64,000 bases of DNA from Chryseotalea sanaruensis (lineage in GTDB: Bacteria; Bacteroidota; Bacteroidia; Cytophagales; Cyclobacteriaceae): positions 248,001 to 312,000 of the forward strand of contig NZ_BHXQ01000003.1 of the NCBI RefSeq assembly GCF_003990915.1. Reading direction: 5' to 3'. A program made the position numbers and the translations under genes. Shown piece after piece: positions 43,833 to 52,841 of this stretch. A model generated the notes under the pieces. The model worked only from the letters and a program-made list of their open reading frames with translations. It was not told the DNA's origin and did no database searches. Each line of letters starts with the position of its first letter. Position 1 is the stretch's first letter.

Positions 43833-45269
43833 TCACATCGATTGCACAATAAGCTTACCCAATGTTTTTATTCCTTGTTCAATTCTGTCACTCCACGGTT
43901 CGCCATAACTCATTCTAAAACAATTGCTGAAGCGAGCCTGGGAAGAAAAAATTTGTCCGGGGGCAATTCCTATCGTTTGCTTCAACGCTTTCTTATGCAA
44001 CTTATATGCATCCACACGCGGATTCATTTCTATCCATAACGCGAAACCTCCCTGCGGCCTGGTCATGCGTGTATCTTCGGGAAAGTATTCGCATACCGCT
44101 TGTATGTAGCGCAACGATTGGGTGTGTAATGCTTTACGCAAATGCCTTAAGTGTAACTCAAATCTTCCGTTTTCTAAAAAGTGTGCAATGGCTGCTTGAG
44201 TCAGCGTGTTGGTAGAAACAGTGTGCATTCTTTTCAGTTGGATAATCTTCTCCTTAAATCTTCCCGGAATAGTCCAGCCAATACGATAACCCGGTGCCAG
44301 TGTTTTCGAAAAAGATGAACAATAAAGAACCAATCCTTTTTTATCGTAAGTCTTACAAGTCTTTGGTCTGGTTTTGCCAAAGTACATTTCACCATAAATA
44401 TCATCTTCTATTAATGGTATTTCTTTTTTAGCCAACATCTCAACCAGTTGTTTCTTCTTTTCATCTGGTATACAACTGCCCAAAGGATTATTAAAGTTTG
44501 TTACAAAAAGACAAGCCTTTACATCAAATCGAGGAATAGCTTTTTCTAAATAGGCAAGATCAATTCCCGTGAGAGGATCCGTTGGTATCTCTACAACTTT
44601 TAATCCATGACTTTCTAATACCTGAAAAATGGCAAAGTAAGTCGGACTCTCAATCGCTACAGCATCACCGGGCTTAGTAATGGCCTTAATACAAAGTGAT
44701 AAAGCTTCTACACAACCCGCAGTTACCACCACCTCCTCTTCAGAGGGCGTTCCTCCCCAATTAAATGCTTGCCTTGCTATCTGCCTGCGCAACGATGCAT
44801 TGCCCTGAACGTGTTCATAATTCAGGCAACTGCTTTTTGAGTCGCGTGTAACATGCAGCAATGATTTATTAAGTCGTGCTACCGGCAGCAAAGAAATAGA
44901 AGGTACACCTAATGAAAAGTGAATCAGTTTTTCATTATTCAAATCGCTATAAACGCTGTCAATCATTTCGTCAACGCTTACGGGTACAGCATCATTTACG
45001 GGACTACTTACTTTGGGCAAGTCTAATACATGCAAGGGTGAGAATTTTACATAGTAACCCGACTGCGGTCTTGCTTCAATAAGACCTTTACTCTCTAATT
45101 GGTAGTAAGCCTGAAAAGCTGTACTCACACTAATGCCTTGCTCTTTACTTAGTGCCCGAACCGACAATAGCTTATTCCCCACCTTTAAAGCACCATTTTC
45201 AATAAGCCTTTCAATACGATCGGCCACTTCAACATATTTATGATCTTCCTTTATTAATACCTCTTCCAT
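43833..45269 (-). CDS. MocR-type (GntR/aminotransferase) transcriptional regulator
   Basis: 478 residues. A GntR winged HTH (residues 10-80: YVEVADRIERLIENG, then EQGISVSTAFQAYYQLESKG) is joined to a fold-type I aminotransferase domain. The PLP lysine is in YCSSFSKTLAPGYRIGW near residue 320, and the cofactor-binding NFNNPLGS, DDIYGE and TAGCVEAL motifs are intact. MocR proteins use PLP or an amino-compound adduct as effector. It is divergent from the DMT exporter and the genes that follow, which it probably regulates. The intergenic region is about 107 bases. Confidence 0.92.
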   Translation of the reverse strand: MEEVLIKEDHKYVEVADRIERLIENGALKVGNKLLSVRALSKEQGISVSTAFQAYYQLESKGLIEARPQSGYYVKFSPLHVLDLPKVSSPVNDAVPVSVDEMIDSVYSDLNNEKLIHFSLGVPSISLLPVARLNKSLLHVTRDSKSSCLNYEHVQGNASLRRQIARQAFNWGGTPSEEEVVVTAGCVEALSLCIKAITKPGDAVAIESPTYFAIFQVLESHGLKVVEIPTDPLTGIDLAYLEKAIPRFDVKACLFVTNFNNPLGSCIPDEKKKQLVEMLAKKEIPLIEDDIYGEMYFGKTRPKTCKTYDKKGLVLYCSSFSKTLAPGYRIGWTIPGRFKEKIIQLKRMHTVSTNTLTQAAIAHFLENGRFELHLRHLRKALHTQSLRYIQAVCEYFPEDTRMTRPQGGFALWIEMNPRVDAYKLHKKALKQTIGIAPGQIFSSQARFSNCFRMSYGEPWSDRIEQGIKTLGKLIVQSM

Positions 45270-45376
45270 AATGACAGGTGGCTAATCGACACACTAAACT
45301 GATATGGTTAAAATTAATAAAACTGAAACTGTTTTTTACACGTATTATCCACAAATTTGTTCATCATTTTTACAAC

Positions 45377-46291
45377 ATGAGAAAAGATTTCCTCGCTTAT
45401 CTGGCTTTAGCCGCTGTTTGCATTATTTGGGGCACTACTTATCTGGCGCTTCGCATAGCAGTTACACATTTTCCGCCTTTTCTGTTTTCTGGCATACGAC
45501 AAACAACAGCGGGCCTCATTCTTTTGGCCTTTATGTTAACGCTGGGCAAGCAAAAGCTTCCTTCTACATCTATACTCTGGCAACAAGCTATTGCCGGTTT
45601 CTTAATGATGACGCTTGGAAACGGTTTAGTCGCCTGGGCAGAAATGCATATTCCTAGTGGTATTGCCGCCATTTTATGCTCGTTAATGCCCATCTGGGTT
45701 ATTCTTATAAATGTTTCTATTGATAAAGGCGAAAAACCAACCCTACCCATACTAGCGGGAACAGTACTTGGTTTACTTGGTATTGTACTCATTTTTGGAA
45801 ATAACCTGAGTGACCTAACAAACAGCAACTACTTATTGGGTATTGGTATGACCTTATTGGCAACAGCTGGTTGGGCCTGTGGAAGCGTGTGGATTAAAAA
45901 GCAACACATTAATACCAATCCATTTGTCAATGCTGGCTTGCAAATGTTTTTTGGCGGTTTGTTTATGTTAATCTTAAGCCCTCTAACAGATGACTTAAGC
46001 AATGTTCACTGGTCGCAAGAGGCCTTTTACGCTATGCTCTACCTCGTTATCTTCGGATCATTAATCGCATATACCTGTTATGCCTACGCAATTCGCAAAC
46101 TCCCCATGACAATTGTATCGATGTATGCCTACATTAATCCTCTGGTTGCTGTAGTATTAGGTTGGTTGGTTTTGGATGAAGTGTTGAACATAAGAATAGG
46201 TATAGCTATGCTCATTACCATTGCAGGAATTTATTTAGTTAATAGAGGATATCAATTGAAAAATCTATGGAAGGCCCAGTTCTCGAAATAA
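45377..46291 (+). CDS. DMT-family exporter (EamA type)
   Basis: 304 residues with ten transmembrane segments in two EamA repeats (AAVCIIWGTTYLALRIAVTH opens the first; LIAYTCYAYAIRKLPM, then YINPLVAVVLGWLVLDE, is in the second). Inner-membrane metabolite exporter; relatives export amino acids or their derivatives. The ATG at 45377 begins at the usual place. An in-frame start at 45278 would add 33 residues that are not typical and would run into the promoter region shared with the MocR gene. It overlaps the next gene by 25 bases. Confidence 0.88.
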   Translation: MRKDFLAYLALAAVCIIWGTTYLALRIAVTHFPPFLFSGIRQTTAGLILLAFMLTLGKQKLPSTSILWQQAIAGFLMMTLGNGLVAWAEMHIPSGIAAILCSLMPIWVILINVSIDKGEKPTLPILAGTVLGLLGIVLIFGNNLSDLTNSNYLLGIGMTLLATAGWACGSVWIKKQHINTNPFVNAGLQMFFGGLFMLILSPLTDDLSNVHWSQEAFYAMLYLVIFGSLIAYTCYAYAIRKLPMTIVSMYAYINPLVAVVLGWLVLDEVLNIRIGIAMLITIAGIYLVNRGYQLKNLWKAQFSK

Positions 46292-46779
46292 TTGATTACC
46301 AATCGGAACATCAACCCTGGTTTGAACAGCTTAACCGCAGTTGGATCGAAAGATACTTCTGGATGGAACCCATCGACTTTGAAGTACTGCAAGAACCAGA
46401 AGTACATATTTTACGTAGTAGAGGTAAGATCTTAATGGCACGTTACCAAGGACAGATTGTTGGAACTGTTGCACTAAAATTTGTAGAGGAAGGTTTGTAC
46501 GAGTTTACCAAAATGGCGGTTGATGAAAAGTATCAAGGCCTGAAAATTGGGAGAGCTTTATCTGAAGCCGCTATCAAAAAAGCAAAAGAAGAAAAGGCAC
46601 AAGCCATTATTCTGTATTCCAACACTGCTTTGAAAAATGCCATAGAGCTTTACAGAAAACTTGGCTTCGTTGAAGTACCCCTGGATGGACCTTATAAACG
46701 AAGCAACATAAAAATGAAATTGACGCTTTTAAACAATGACTTTACAAAATCCACTCACGCTCTTGGCATCAGGAATTAA
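46267..46779 (+). CDS. GNAT-family N-acetyltransferase (first of two)
   Basis: 170 residues. A GNAT fold with the acetyl-CoA pyrophosphate loop in MAVDEKYQGLKIGRALSEAA (QGLKIG) and the C-terminal NAIELYRKLGFVEV. Cytoplasmic acetylation of a small molecule is likely. It overlaps the exporter gene by 25 bases and the second GNAT gene by 44, so all are co-translated. Sequence similarity to its neighbour is limited to the family core, so it is not a recent duplicate. Confidence 0.88.
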   Translation: MEGPVLEIIDYQSEHQPWFEQLNRSWIERYFWMEPIDFEVLQEPEVHILRSRGKILMARYQGQIVGTVALKFVEEGLYEFTKMAVDEKYQGLKIGRALSEAAIKKAKEEKAQAIILYSNTALKNAIELYRKLGFVEVPLDGPYKRSNIKMKLTLLNNDFTKSTHALGIRN

Positions 46780-47287
46780 CATTCGAAAAGCAGGTGCAAA
46801 TGATGCCGCAAAATTAGCCGCTATTGGTAAGATGACATTCGCGGAGACTTTCGCGCATGCCAACACAAAGGAAGACATGCAACAATATGTGAGCAAAGCC
46901 TTTACCGAAAAACAATTATTGATCGAATTAGAAGAACCAGGAACTATATTTTTAATGGCCTTTGAGCGCGATCGTTTGGCAGGCTATGCCAAATTGCGCT
47001 CTTCTAAAAATCCATCTGGACTGAATAGCAATAAAGCCCTTGAGCTTCAACGTATTTACGCCAGACAATCTTATCAAGGTAAAAAAGTTGGTAAACAATT
47101 AATGGAGTACAGTTTAGAAATGGCCAAAGCTATGGGTTTTGATACGCTATGGCTAGGTGTATGGGAATACAACCCAAGGGCTATTGCCTTTTATGAAAAA
47201 TGGGGATTTGAAAAATTTGGCGAACAATCTTTCACGTTGGGATATGATACACAGACAGATATTTTAATGAAGAAGAGGATTGAATAA
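46736..47287 (+). CDS. GNAT-family N-acetyltransferase (second of two)
   Basis: 183 residues. The GNAT core starts at INIRKAGANDAAKLAAIGKM, the CoA-binding loop is YARQSYQGKKVGKQLMEYSL (QGKKVG) and the end motif is NPRAIAFYEKWGFEKFG. It resembles the PhnO/TTHA-like ribosomal-or-small-molecule acetyltransferases; substrate not readable. It overlaps the preceding gene by 44 bases and is followed 30 bases later by the DinB-like gene. Confidence 0.9.
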   Translation: MTLQNPLTLLASGINIRKAGANDAAKLAAIGKMTFAETFAHANTKEDMQQYVSKAFTEKQLLIELEEPGTIFLMAFERDRLAGYAKLRSSKNPSGLNSNKALELQRIYARQSYQGKKVGKQLMEYSLEMAKAMGFDTLWLGVWEYNPRAIAFYEKWGFEKFGEQSFTLGYDTQTDILMKKRIE

Positions 47288-47317
47288 ATTATTTCAAATT
47301 TCAAATTTTAAGTTAAA

Positions 47318-47767
47318 ATGCTAATACAAACCCTCCAACAAATCCTACTGCGCGACTTGCTTAAGCTTCGCCAAGAAATTACGCTTTACAAAAAAGAAGA
47401 AAATATCTGGGCAGTTGTTCCAAACATCAGTAATCCGGCAGGCAATCTCGTACTTCACCTGGTTGGTAATCTAAACACCTACATCGGTGCAACATTGGGT
47501 AATACTGGTTATGTCCGTCACCGTGATTTAGAATTTTCATTAAAGAATATATCACGAACGGAGTTGCTTGATAAAATTGATGGCACGAGTAAAATGATCA
47601 GTGATGTTATGGATACATTAGATGACAGTATCTTACCTAAAAATTATCCACTTATTGTACTTGAAAAGGAAATGACAACTGAGTTTTTTCTGGTTCATCT
47701 TACCGCACACTTCAGTTATCACTTAGGGCAAATCAATTATCACAGAAGATTACTTGATAAGGAATAA
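47318..47767 (+). CDS. DinB-like (DUF1572) four-helix protein
   Basis: 149 residues, helical. The metal-binding histidines expected for the DinB/YfiT superfamily are at HLVGNLNTYIG (about residue 49) and HLTAHFSYHLGQINYH (about residues 128-143). Some members are thiol- or mycothiol-dependent transferases or isomerases; most are uncharacterised. In the same orientation as, and with short spacing to, the GNAT and decarboxylase genes. Confidence 0.85.
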   Translation: MLIQTLQQILLRDLLKLRQEITLYKKEENIWAVVPNISNPAGNLVLHLVGNLNTYIGATLGNTGYVRHRDLEFSLKNISRTELLDKIDGTSKMISDVMDTLDDSILPKNYPLIVLEKEMTTEFFLVHLTAHFSYHLGQINYHRRLLDKE

Positions 47768-47768
47768 A

Positions 47769-49160
47769 ATGCACGAGCTGTTACAAAGCGATCTTGAAAA
47801 ACTCTCAACACTTTTAGGTGAAGTGAAAAAAATTGCCATCGATCATTTTAATAAGATCGAAATTGCAAGGCCAGGTCGTTATGTTGACAAAATTGAAAAC
47901 GAACCGTTAAACAATAAAGGTGCAGGCACAGAAAACGTGTTGCAGTATTTTAAAGAAAACATTATTCCAAAACTGGCTCACTCCACCGGCCCCAACTATT
48001 TTGGTTTTGTAACAGGTGGCTCAACGCCTGCTTCAGTCATTGGCGATCAGCTGGTAAGTATTTTCGATCAAAATGCTTTTGGTAGTCATGACTCCATTGC
48101 ACCCTTAATCGAACACCAAACCATAGCCTTCTTAAAACAACTTTTTGATCTTGATGCAAGTTTTGATGGCAGCTTTGTTACTGGTGCAACCATGTCAAAT
48201 TTTGTGAGCCTTGCCATTGCCAGACAATGGGCAGGCGAACAACAAGGCAAAGATGTAAGCCAGGATGGAGCCACAACCCTATCCCTACAGGTTGTAAGTG
48301 CCACGGCACATTCCAGCAGCATCAAAGCACTCTCTATGCTGGGTATAGGTCGTAAGAATTGGAAAAGCATTGATACACTACCTGAACGTGAGGCTATTGA
48401 TGTGGACAAACTCGAAAGCTTTTTAAGCAGTCATACAAAGCAATCCATAATAGTAATTGCCAATGCCGGCACCGTTAACACAGGCGATTTTGATGACCTG
48501 ATTGCATTGGGCAAGCTTAAAGAAAAATATAACTTCTGGTTACATGTCGATGCTGCCTTTGGAGGATTTGCTGTACTTTCTGAAAAGCATAAGCATTTCA
48601 TGCAAGGTATTAACTATGCCGACAGCATTACCATTGATGCGCACAAGTGGCTCAACGTACCCTACGATGCTGCTATGCAGTTTACCAAGTACAAAAAATT
48701 ACAAGGAAAAGTATTTCAAAATACTGCTGCTTACCTTAGCGATGCGAGTGTCAGTCCTGACTTCTTTCATTACACACCTGAAAATTCAAGACGTTGGCGA
48801 GCACTACCTACCTGGTTTACTTTAATGGCATATGGTAGAGAAGGTCATGCTGAAATTGTTAAACGAAATTGCGAAGCCGCAGAACATTTTGGAGAATTAC
48901 TTAAACAATCGTTTGAATTTAAACTGCTTGCACCTGTACGCCTTAACATAGTTTGTTTCACACTTAATGAAGAGAATTTAAGTTCTCAGGGCATCAACCA
49001 TTTCCTGAGTCAGGTGCGAGACCATGGCAAAGTATTTTTTACGCCTACTGTATACAAAGGTACACCTGCCATCCGAGCTGCTATTTCTAATTGGTTGACT
49101 GACAATAATCATATGGATAAGGCATTCCATGTTTTACAAGAAGTCGTTAAAAAAATGTGA
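47769..49160 (+). CDS. PLP-dependent group II decarboxylase
   Basis: 463 residues, cytoplasmic. Features of the aromatic-L-amino-acid/glutamate decarboxylase family: NYFGFVTGGSTPASVIGDQL near residue 85, the His that stacks on PLP in SATAHSSSIKA, the Asp in HVDAAFGG, and the PLP lysine in TIDAHKWLNVPYD near residue 293. It starts 2 bases after the DinB-like gene stop. Family members decarboxylate aromatic amino acids, glutamate, diaminobutyrate or aspartate; which one is not visible. Some close homologues act as aminotransferases or lyases. Confidence 0.88.
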   Translation: MHELLQSDLEKLSTLLGEVKKIAIDHFNKIEIARPGRYVDKIENEPLNNKGAGTENVLQYFKENIIPKLAHSTGPNYFGFVTGGSTPASVIGDQLVSIFDQNAFGSHDSIAPLIEHQTIAFLKQLFDLDASFDGSFVTGATMSNFVSLAIARQWAGEQQGKDVSQDGATTLSLQVVSATAHSSSIKALSMLGIGRKNWKSIDTLPEREAIDVDKLESFLSSHTKQSIIVIANAGTVNTGDFDDLIALGKLKEKYNFWLHVDAAFGGFAVLSEKHKHFMQGINYADSITIDAHKWLNVPYDAAMQFTKYKKLQGKVFQNTAAYLSDASVSPDFFHYTPENSRRWRALPTWFTLMAYGREGHAEIVKRNCEAAEHFGELLKQSFEFKLLAPVRLNIVCFTLNEENLSSQGINHFLSQVRDHGKVFFTPTVYKGTPAIRAAISNWLTDNNHMDKAFHVLQEVVKKM

Positions 49161-49214
49161 GTACCAGTAGTTTAAAAACAAGAGAATAGTTTACCTTCAT
49201 TAAAATAAATCTCC

Positions 49215-50285
49215 ATGGAAACTATGTCAAACTCCATACGTGTTCAACGTACCAGTCAATCAAGATTAAAAGAAATCGATTTCAGTAATCTTGCCTTTGG
49301 CCAACACATTGCCGATCACATGATTGTGGCCGAATATGCTGATGGTAAATGGGGGGAAGCATCGGTACTTCCTTACGGAGAAATGACTATGTCGCCCGCT
49401 ATTCTTTCGCTTCATTATGGTCAGGCCATTTTCGAAGGCATGAAAGCGTATAAAACTTCATCAGGTGTTATTACCATCTTCAGACTTAAACGCCACCACG
49501 AGCGCATGAACAGATCGCTTGAGCGTATGTGTATGCCTCCTATACCTTACAACTTATTTGAACAAAGTCTGACCACTTTAATTGATGTGGACCGTGACTG
49601 GATTCCAACCAGCGAAGGTGCCTCACTCTATATTCGTCCTGTGGTATTTGCATCAGAGGCACGATTGGGTGTGAAAGTTTCAGATCAATACAAGTTTGTA
49701 ATCATGACCAGTCCGGTTGGGCCTTATTACAGCAAACCGCTGCGCGTTAAAGTAGAAGAAACCTATGTGCGCGCTGCCGAAGGTGGAGCAGGTTTTGCAA
49801 AATGTGCCGGTAACTACGGAGTGTCTTTCTACCCTACACAAATGGCAAGAAAAGAAGGCTTCGATCAGGTACTCTGGACTGACGCCAAAGAACATAAGTA
49901 TATTGATGAAGCCGGAACCATGAATGTAATGTTCGTGATTGATGGTAAACTCGTTACTCCTCGACTAACCACTGCTATACTGGACGGCATTACGCGCGAC
50001 TCTATTCTTACGCTTGCCAAAGAAATGGATATAGTGGTGGAAGAGCGAAAAGTAAGTGTTGAAGAATTAATTGAAACACATAAGCAAGGTTCACTAACCG
50101 AAGCCTTTGGCGCAGGCACTGCCGCCATTGTAGCACCCATTGCTACTATTAATATTCATGGTAAAGATTACACCCTCCCTCCTACCTCAGAAGGAAGTAT
50201 TCAAGCACGCGTAAAAAAGAAACTCACCAACATGCGTTTGGGTTTGGAGAAAGATAACCATGAATGGAATTTTACACTGCGGTAG
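49215..50285 (+). CDS. ilvE: Branched-chain-amino-acid aminotransferase
   Basis: 356 residues, the usual length of the long-form (fold type IV) enzyme. Motifs: SLHYGQAIFEGMKAYKT, RLKRHHERMNRSLERMCMPP, the PLP lysine in GGAGFAKCAGNYG (about residue 196), EAGTMNVMFV and TEAFGAGTAAIVAPI. It transfers the amino group between Leu, Ile or Val and 2-oxoglutarate. The ATG at 49215 is preferred, with a second ATG three codons in. It lies 54 bases after the decarboxylase and might be part of the same transcript or have its own promoter. Confidence 0.93.
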   Translation: METMSNSIRVQRTSQSRLKEIDFSNLAFGQHIADHMIVAEYADGKWGEASVLPYGEMTMSPAILSLHYGQAIFEGMKAYKTSSGVITIFRLKRHHERMNRSLERMCMPPIPYNLFEQSLTTLIDVDRDWIPTSEGASLYIRPVVFASEARLGVKVSDQYKFVIMTSPVGPYYSKPLRVKVEETYVRAAEGGAGFAKCAGNYGVSFYPTQMARKEGFDQVLWTDAKEHKYIDEAGTMNVMFVIDGKLVTPRLTTAILDGITRDSILTLAKEMDIVVEERKVSVEELIETHKQGSLTEAFGAGTAAIVAPIATINIHGKDYTLPPTSEGSIQARVKKKLTNMRLGLEKDNHEWNFTLR

Positions 50286-50364
50286 ATAATTCAAAAACTC
50301 CTGAATAGTGCTTCGGGATTATATATCTTTGAGAGTAGAGGTTTAAGGAGTTGGTACATAAAAA

Positions 50365-51237
50365 TCAGGAGATTATCCTGTAATTTTTATATTCACCTAT
50401 ACGCCATCCAAATGCACGCTCTATTGCAAAAGAAATTTTCTCCAGGAGAGACAGTTTTTTTTGATCAAGGTCAAAATCAAAATTCCAGCTATGTAAAGCA
50501 ACACGCTTCTTCATCACTTCAGGATGGGTACCTGTAAACTTACTCAGCGAATCAATCTCAGCATAATTATAGTTTCTTGAATCACTCAAATTAGTATCGA
50601 CCCATTCATCACTATGCCATAATTTGTTAAAGGACCTCTGCTTAATCTGCTGTTTTTCGGGTGACTTAACCCAACCATAGTGATAAATGAAAGCATCGAT
50701 CTGTCTAACCAATAATTTCTTATCGCTTTTCCTGAAGCCCTGCGCATCGCGGTAAGAACGGATACGCTTATCGTTCCTTATAACACGAATTTCTTTTCTG
50801 TACCACTTTCTTGAATCTGCCAGAAAATGATACGATCCATAAAAGTGTGCATAGTGAAACAATAAGCCCTCTGTAAGACTATCGTCTTTGTATTGCAACA
50901 TTGCTGCCTTGATTGTTTCCAGATATTGTTCATGCACAACCTCATCTGCCTGCAAATAAAAAGCCCAATCTGCTTTTGGGGAGATATGCGCAAATGCCTT
51001 AATTGTTTCTTTAGCCAAAACTCTTCCTCCTACACGAATCGAATCATCCCATGTACTATGGTGTATCTTAATCTTCTCATTATTAATACCTCTGATCAAT
51101 TGCTCTGTTTCGTCATCGGAATTACCAACAAGTACAATAAATTCATCACAGATATCAATAATTGAATTAATAGACTCCACCACTGGGTAATCCAACTTGA
51201 CAGCATTGCGAATAAAAGTAAAACCACTTACAAACAT
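50365..51237 (-). CDS. Glycosyltransferase family 2 protein
   Basis: 290 residues. A GT-A fold with an atypical beginning (VSGFTFIRNAVKLDYPVVES), the nucleotide-sugar site QADEVVH in place of the usual DxD (FYLQADEVVHEQYLE) and a basic C-terminal region. No transmembrane segment. It would transfer a sugar onto a surface glycan or lipid; donor and acceptor unknown. It is a single gene, convergent with the aminotransferase gene. Confidence 0.8.
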   Translation of the reverse strand: MFVSGFTFIRNAVKLDYPVVESINSIIDICDEFIVLVGNSDDETEQLIRGINNEKIKIHHSTWDDSIRVGGRVLAKETIKAFAHISPKADWAFYLQADEVVHEQYLETIKAAMLQYKDDSLTEGLLFHYAHFYGSYHFLADSRKWYRKEIRVIRNDKRIRSYRDAQGFRKSDKKLLVRQIDAFIYHYGWVKSPEKQQIKQRSFNKLWHSDEWVDTNLSDSRNYNYAEIDSLSKFTGTHPEVMKKRVALHSWNFDFDLDQKKLSLLEKISFAIERAFGWRIGEYKNYRIIS

Positions 51238-52024
51238 CTACCTGAAAAATTTAACTCTCTGAATTTAATTACCAACTATGGAATTTGATCAAATGTAAAT
51301 AAAATTGAACTTTCTATACTAGTCGTATTGGGCTAACTAGAAATTAATGTCAATAGTGTTTAGTTAACAATGTCAAAAATTCATTACTCTACCGATAGGC
51401 ATACGTTATAAGGACTAAGCCTGCAACCTGCGTACCGCAGCACCTAGGCAGCGCTTGGTCTATTTCCCCTGAATGTTTACAACTGTAGCAAAGCCGCCAT
51501 GCCATTGAGATGTAAGCGCAGCAGGCAACATTAATTACACCTGCAACAATGGTGACTGTTGTGATCCTAAAAAGTGTGTATTTCCATCATCACAATCCCC
51601 AAAAACTCAAATAATTTTGCTAGTTGTAAATTCATACTTTAGTAAAAAGTTAATTGCGTATCGAGCACATAAGATCTGTTGCTGCTTATCGTCAATTATT
51701 GCAAACCAGGTTTTTAATGAAAAAGGATTCAACAAATATAGACTTGCAAAGAGGAATTATCGTTGACATAGATTGTACGGCTGACAATGTCTTTTTAGCA
51801 ATAGCTGACAAAGGTAATGCTGTCAGGTCTTTTGATAGCTTAGCATAAAAATTGAATAGATATTTGATTCCCCAATAATCAGACTCTTTGATAAGTATAA
51901 ATTTTAATTACCGACTCAAGAGATATAAGTCCATTAACAATTGTTTTACCAACTACTTCAAAGGAAATCTATTAATGTATATATTGGAAACATCTAAAAT
52001 ATACTAAGATCATAACCAACAACC
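51238..52024. other. 787-base gap with degenerate repeat-like structures
   Basis: No convincing gene. At 51413-51462 a branched inverted structure is visible (GGACTAAGCCTG, then CTGCG-TAC-CGCAG, then CTAGGCAG, GCGCTTGGTC), preceded by CATACGTTATAAGG. GTAGCAAAGCC-type sequence follows at about 51487 and recalls site 2 of the small-gene array. An open frame at 51654-51848 (64 codons, TTG start) has no recognisable content. The region may be a decayed cassette-like insertion. Confidence 0.4.
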
Positions 52025-52675
52025 ATGACCATCAAAAAGACCGACAAGACTTCCATTACACGCTTATCCAAGCGTGGTGTATATGATGAAGCCAGTATCT
52101 ATGCAATTTTAGATGATGCCCTCGTCTGCACTATTGCCTTTGTGCAAGACAATGAGCCTTTCCAGATTCCTACAGGCTTTTGCAGAATCGGTGATCAACT
52201 CTACATTCATGGCTCTGTAGGTAGTCACTACATGCGCCACTTAGCAGAGCACAAATCGAAAGTGTGCATCAGTGTTATGCACATCGATGGATTAGTGTTG
52301 GCGCGTTCTGCTTTTCATCATTCGGTTAACTATCGCTCAGTAGTTATGTTTAGTGAGGCTGTTCGTGTTGACGATAAAGAGGAGATCTATCAATCGCTTG
52401 AAGTGTTTACCAATAAAATGCAACCTGGCCGTTGGGCTGATGTACGCAAGCCAACCGACAATGAATGGAAGGCAACCATGGTGCTTAAGTTTAAGATTGA
52501 AGAAGCTTCGGCCAAGGTAAGAACAGGTGCCCCAAAAGATGATGAGGAAGATTACAACTTGCCCATATGGGCGGGCGTAGTGCCATTACAAGTCGAGAGA
52601 AAAGCACCAATTGTTGATCCTGAAATGAAATTAAGTGTACCTTTACCAGAGTACCTCAAATATGCACGCGATTAA
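52025..52675 (+). CDS. Flavin-binding pyridoxamine-5'-phosphate-oxidase-family protein
   Basis: 216 residues, a split beta-barrel protein of the Pyridox_ox_2 type (NimA-like). Typical parts are ITRLSKRGVYDEASIYAILD at the N-terminus, then IPTGFCRIGDQLYIHGSVGS and VCISVMHIDGLVLARSAFHH. It probably binds FMN or heme and acts as a reductase in the cytoplasm, but it is not the classical PdxH. Its end overlaps a 34-codon membrane ORF by 14 bases. Confidence 0.88.
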   Translation: MTIKKTDKTSITRLSKRGVYDEASIYAILDDALVCTIAFVQDNEPFQIPTGFCRIGDQLYIHGSVGSHYMRHLAEHKSKVCISVMHIDGLVLARSAFHHSVNYRSVVMFSEAVRVDDKEEIYQSLEVFTNKMQPGRWADVRKPTDNEWKATMVLKFKIEEASAKVRTGAPKDDEEDYNLPIWAGVVPLQVERKAPIVDPEMKLSVPLPEYLKYARD

Positions 52676-52766
52676 ATTTTTAACCCTTGGTAACACCATT
52701 GCCCTATGTGTCGGTCTGGTAGTTTTCATATTGGTTTATAGGGCAATCTTCAAAGAAAAGAGATAA
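52662..52766 (+). CDS. Small single-pass membrane protein (34 aa)
   Basis: An ATG at 52662, overlapping the last 14 bases of the upstream gene, opens a 34-codon frame ending at a TAA. The product starts MHAIKF, has one continuous hydrophobic segment (LGNTIALCVGLVVFILVY) and ends in a basic tail (RAIFKEKR). The composition and topology are those of a real bitopic small protein, positive inside. There is no homology to go on, so it is provisional. Confidence 0.45.
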   Translation: MHAIKFLTLGNTIALCVGLVVFILVYRAIFKEKR

Positions 52767-52841
52767 ACCGTCTTTTTTATCGATAAATTCCGGTTTCCTT
52801 TTACCGTTAAACTGTAATTTAACCATATGAATCATTCGACT

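Noticed and set aside
51654..51848. 64-codon frame in the 51.2-52.0 kb gap
   Set aside because: TTG start, no recognisable domain or neighbouring context, and no signal for a membrane or secreted product; treated as noise.
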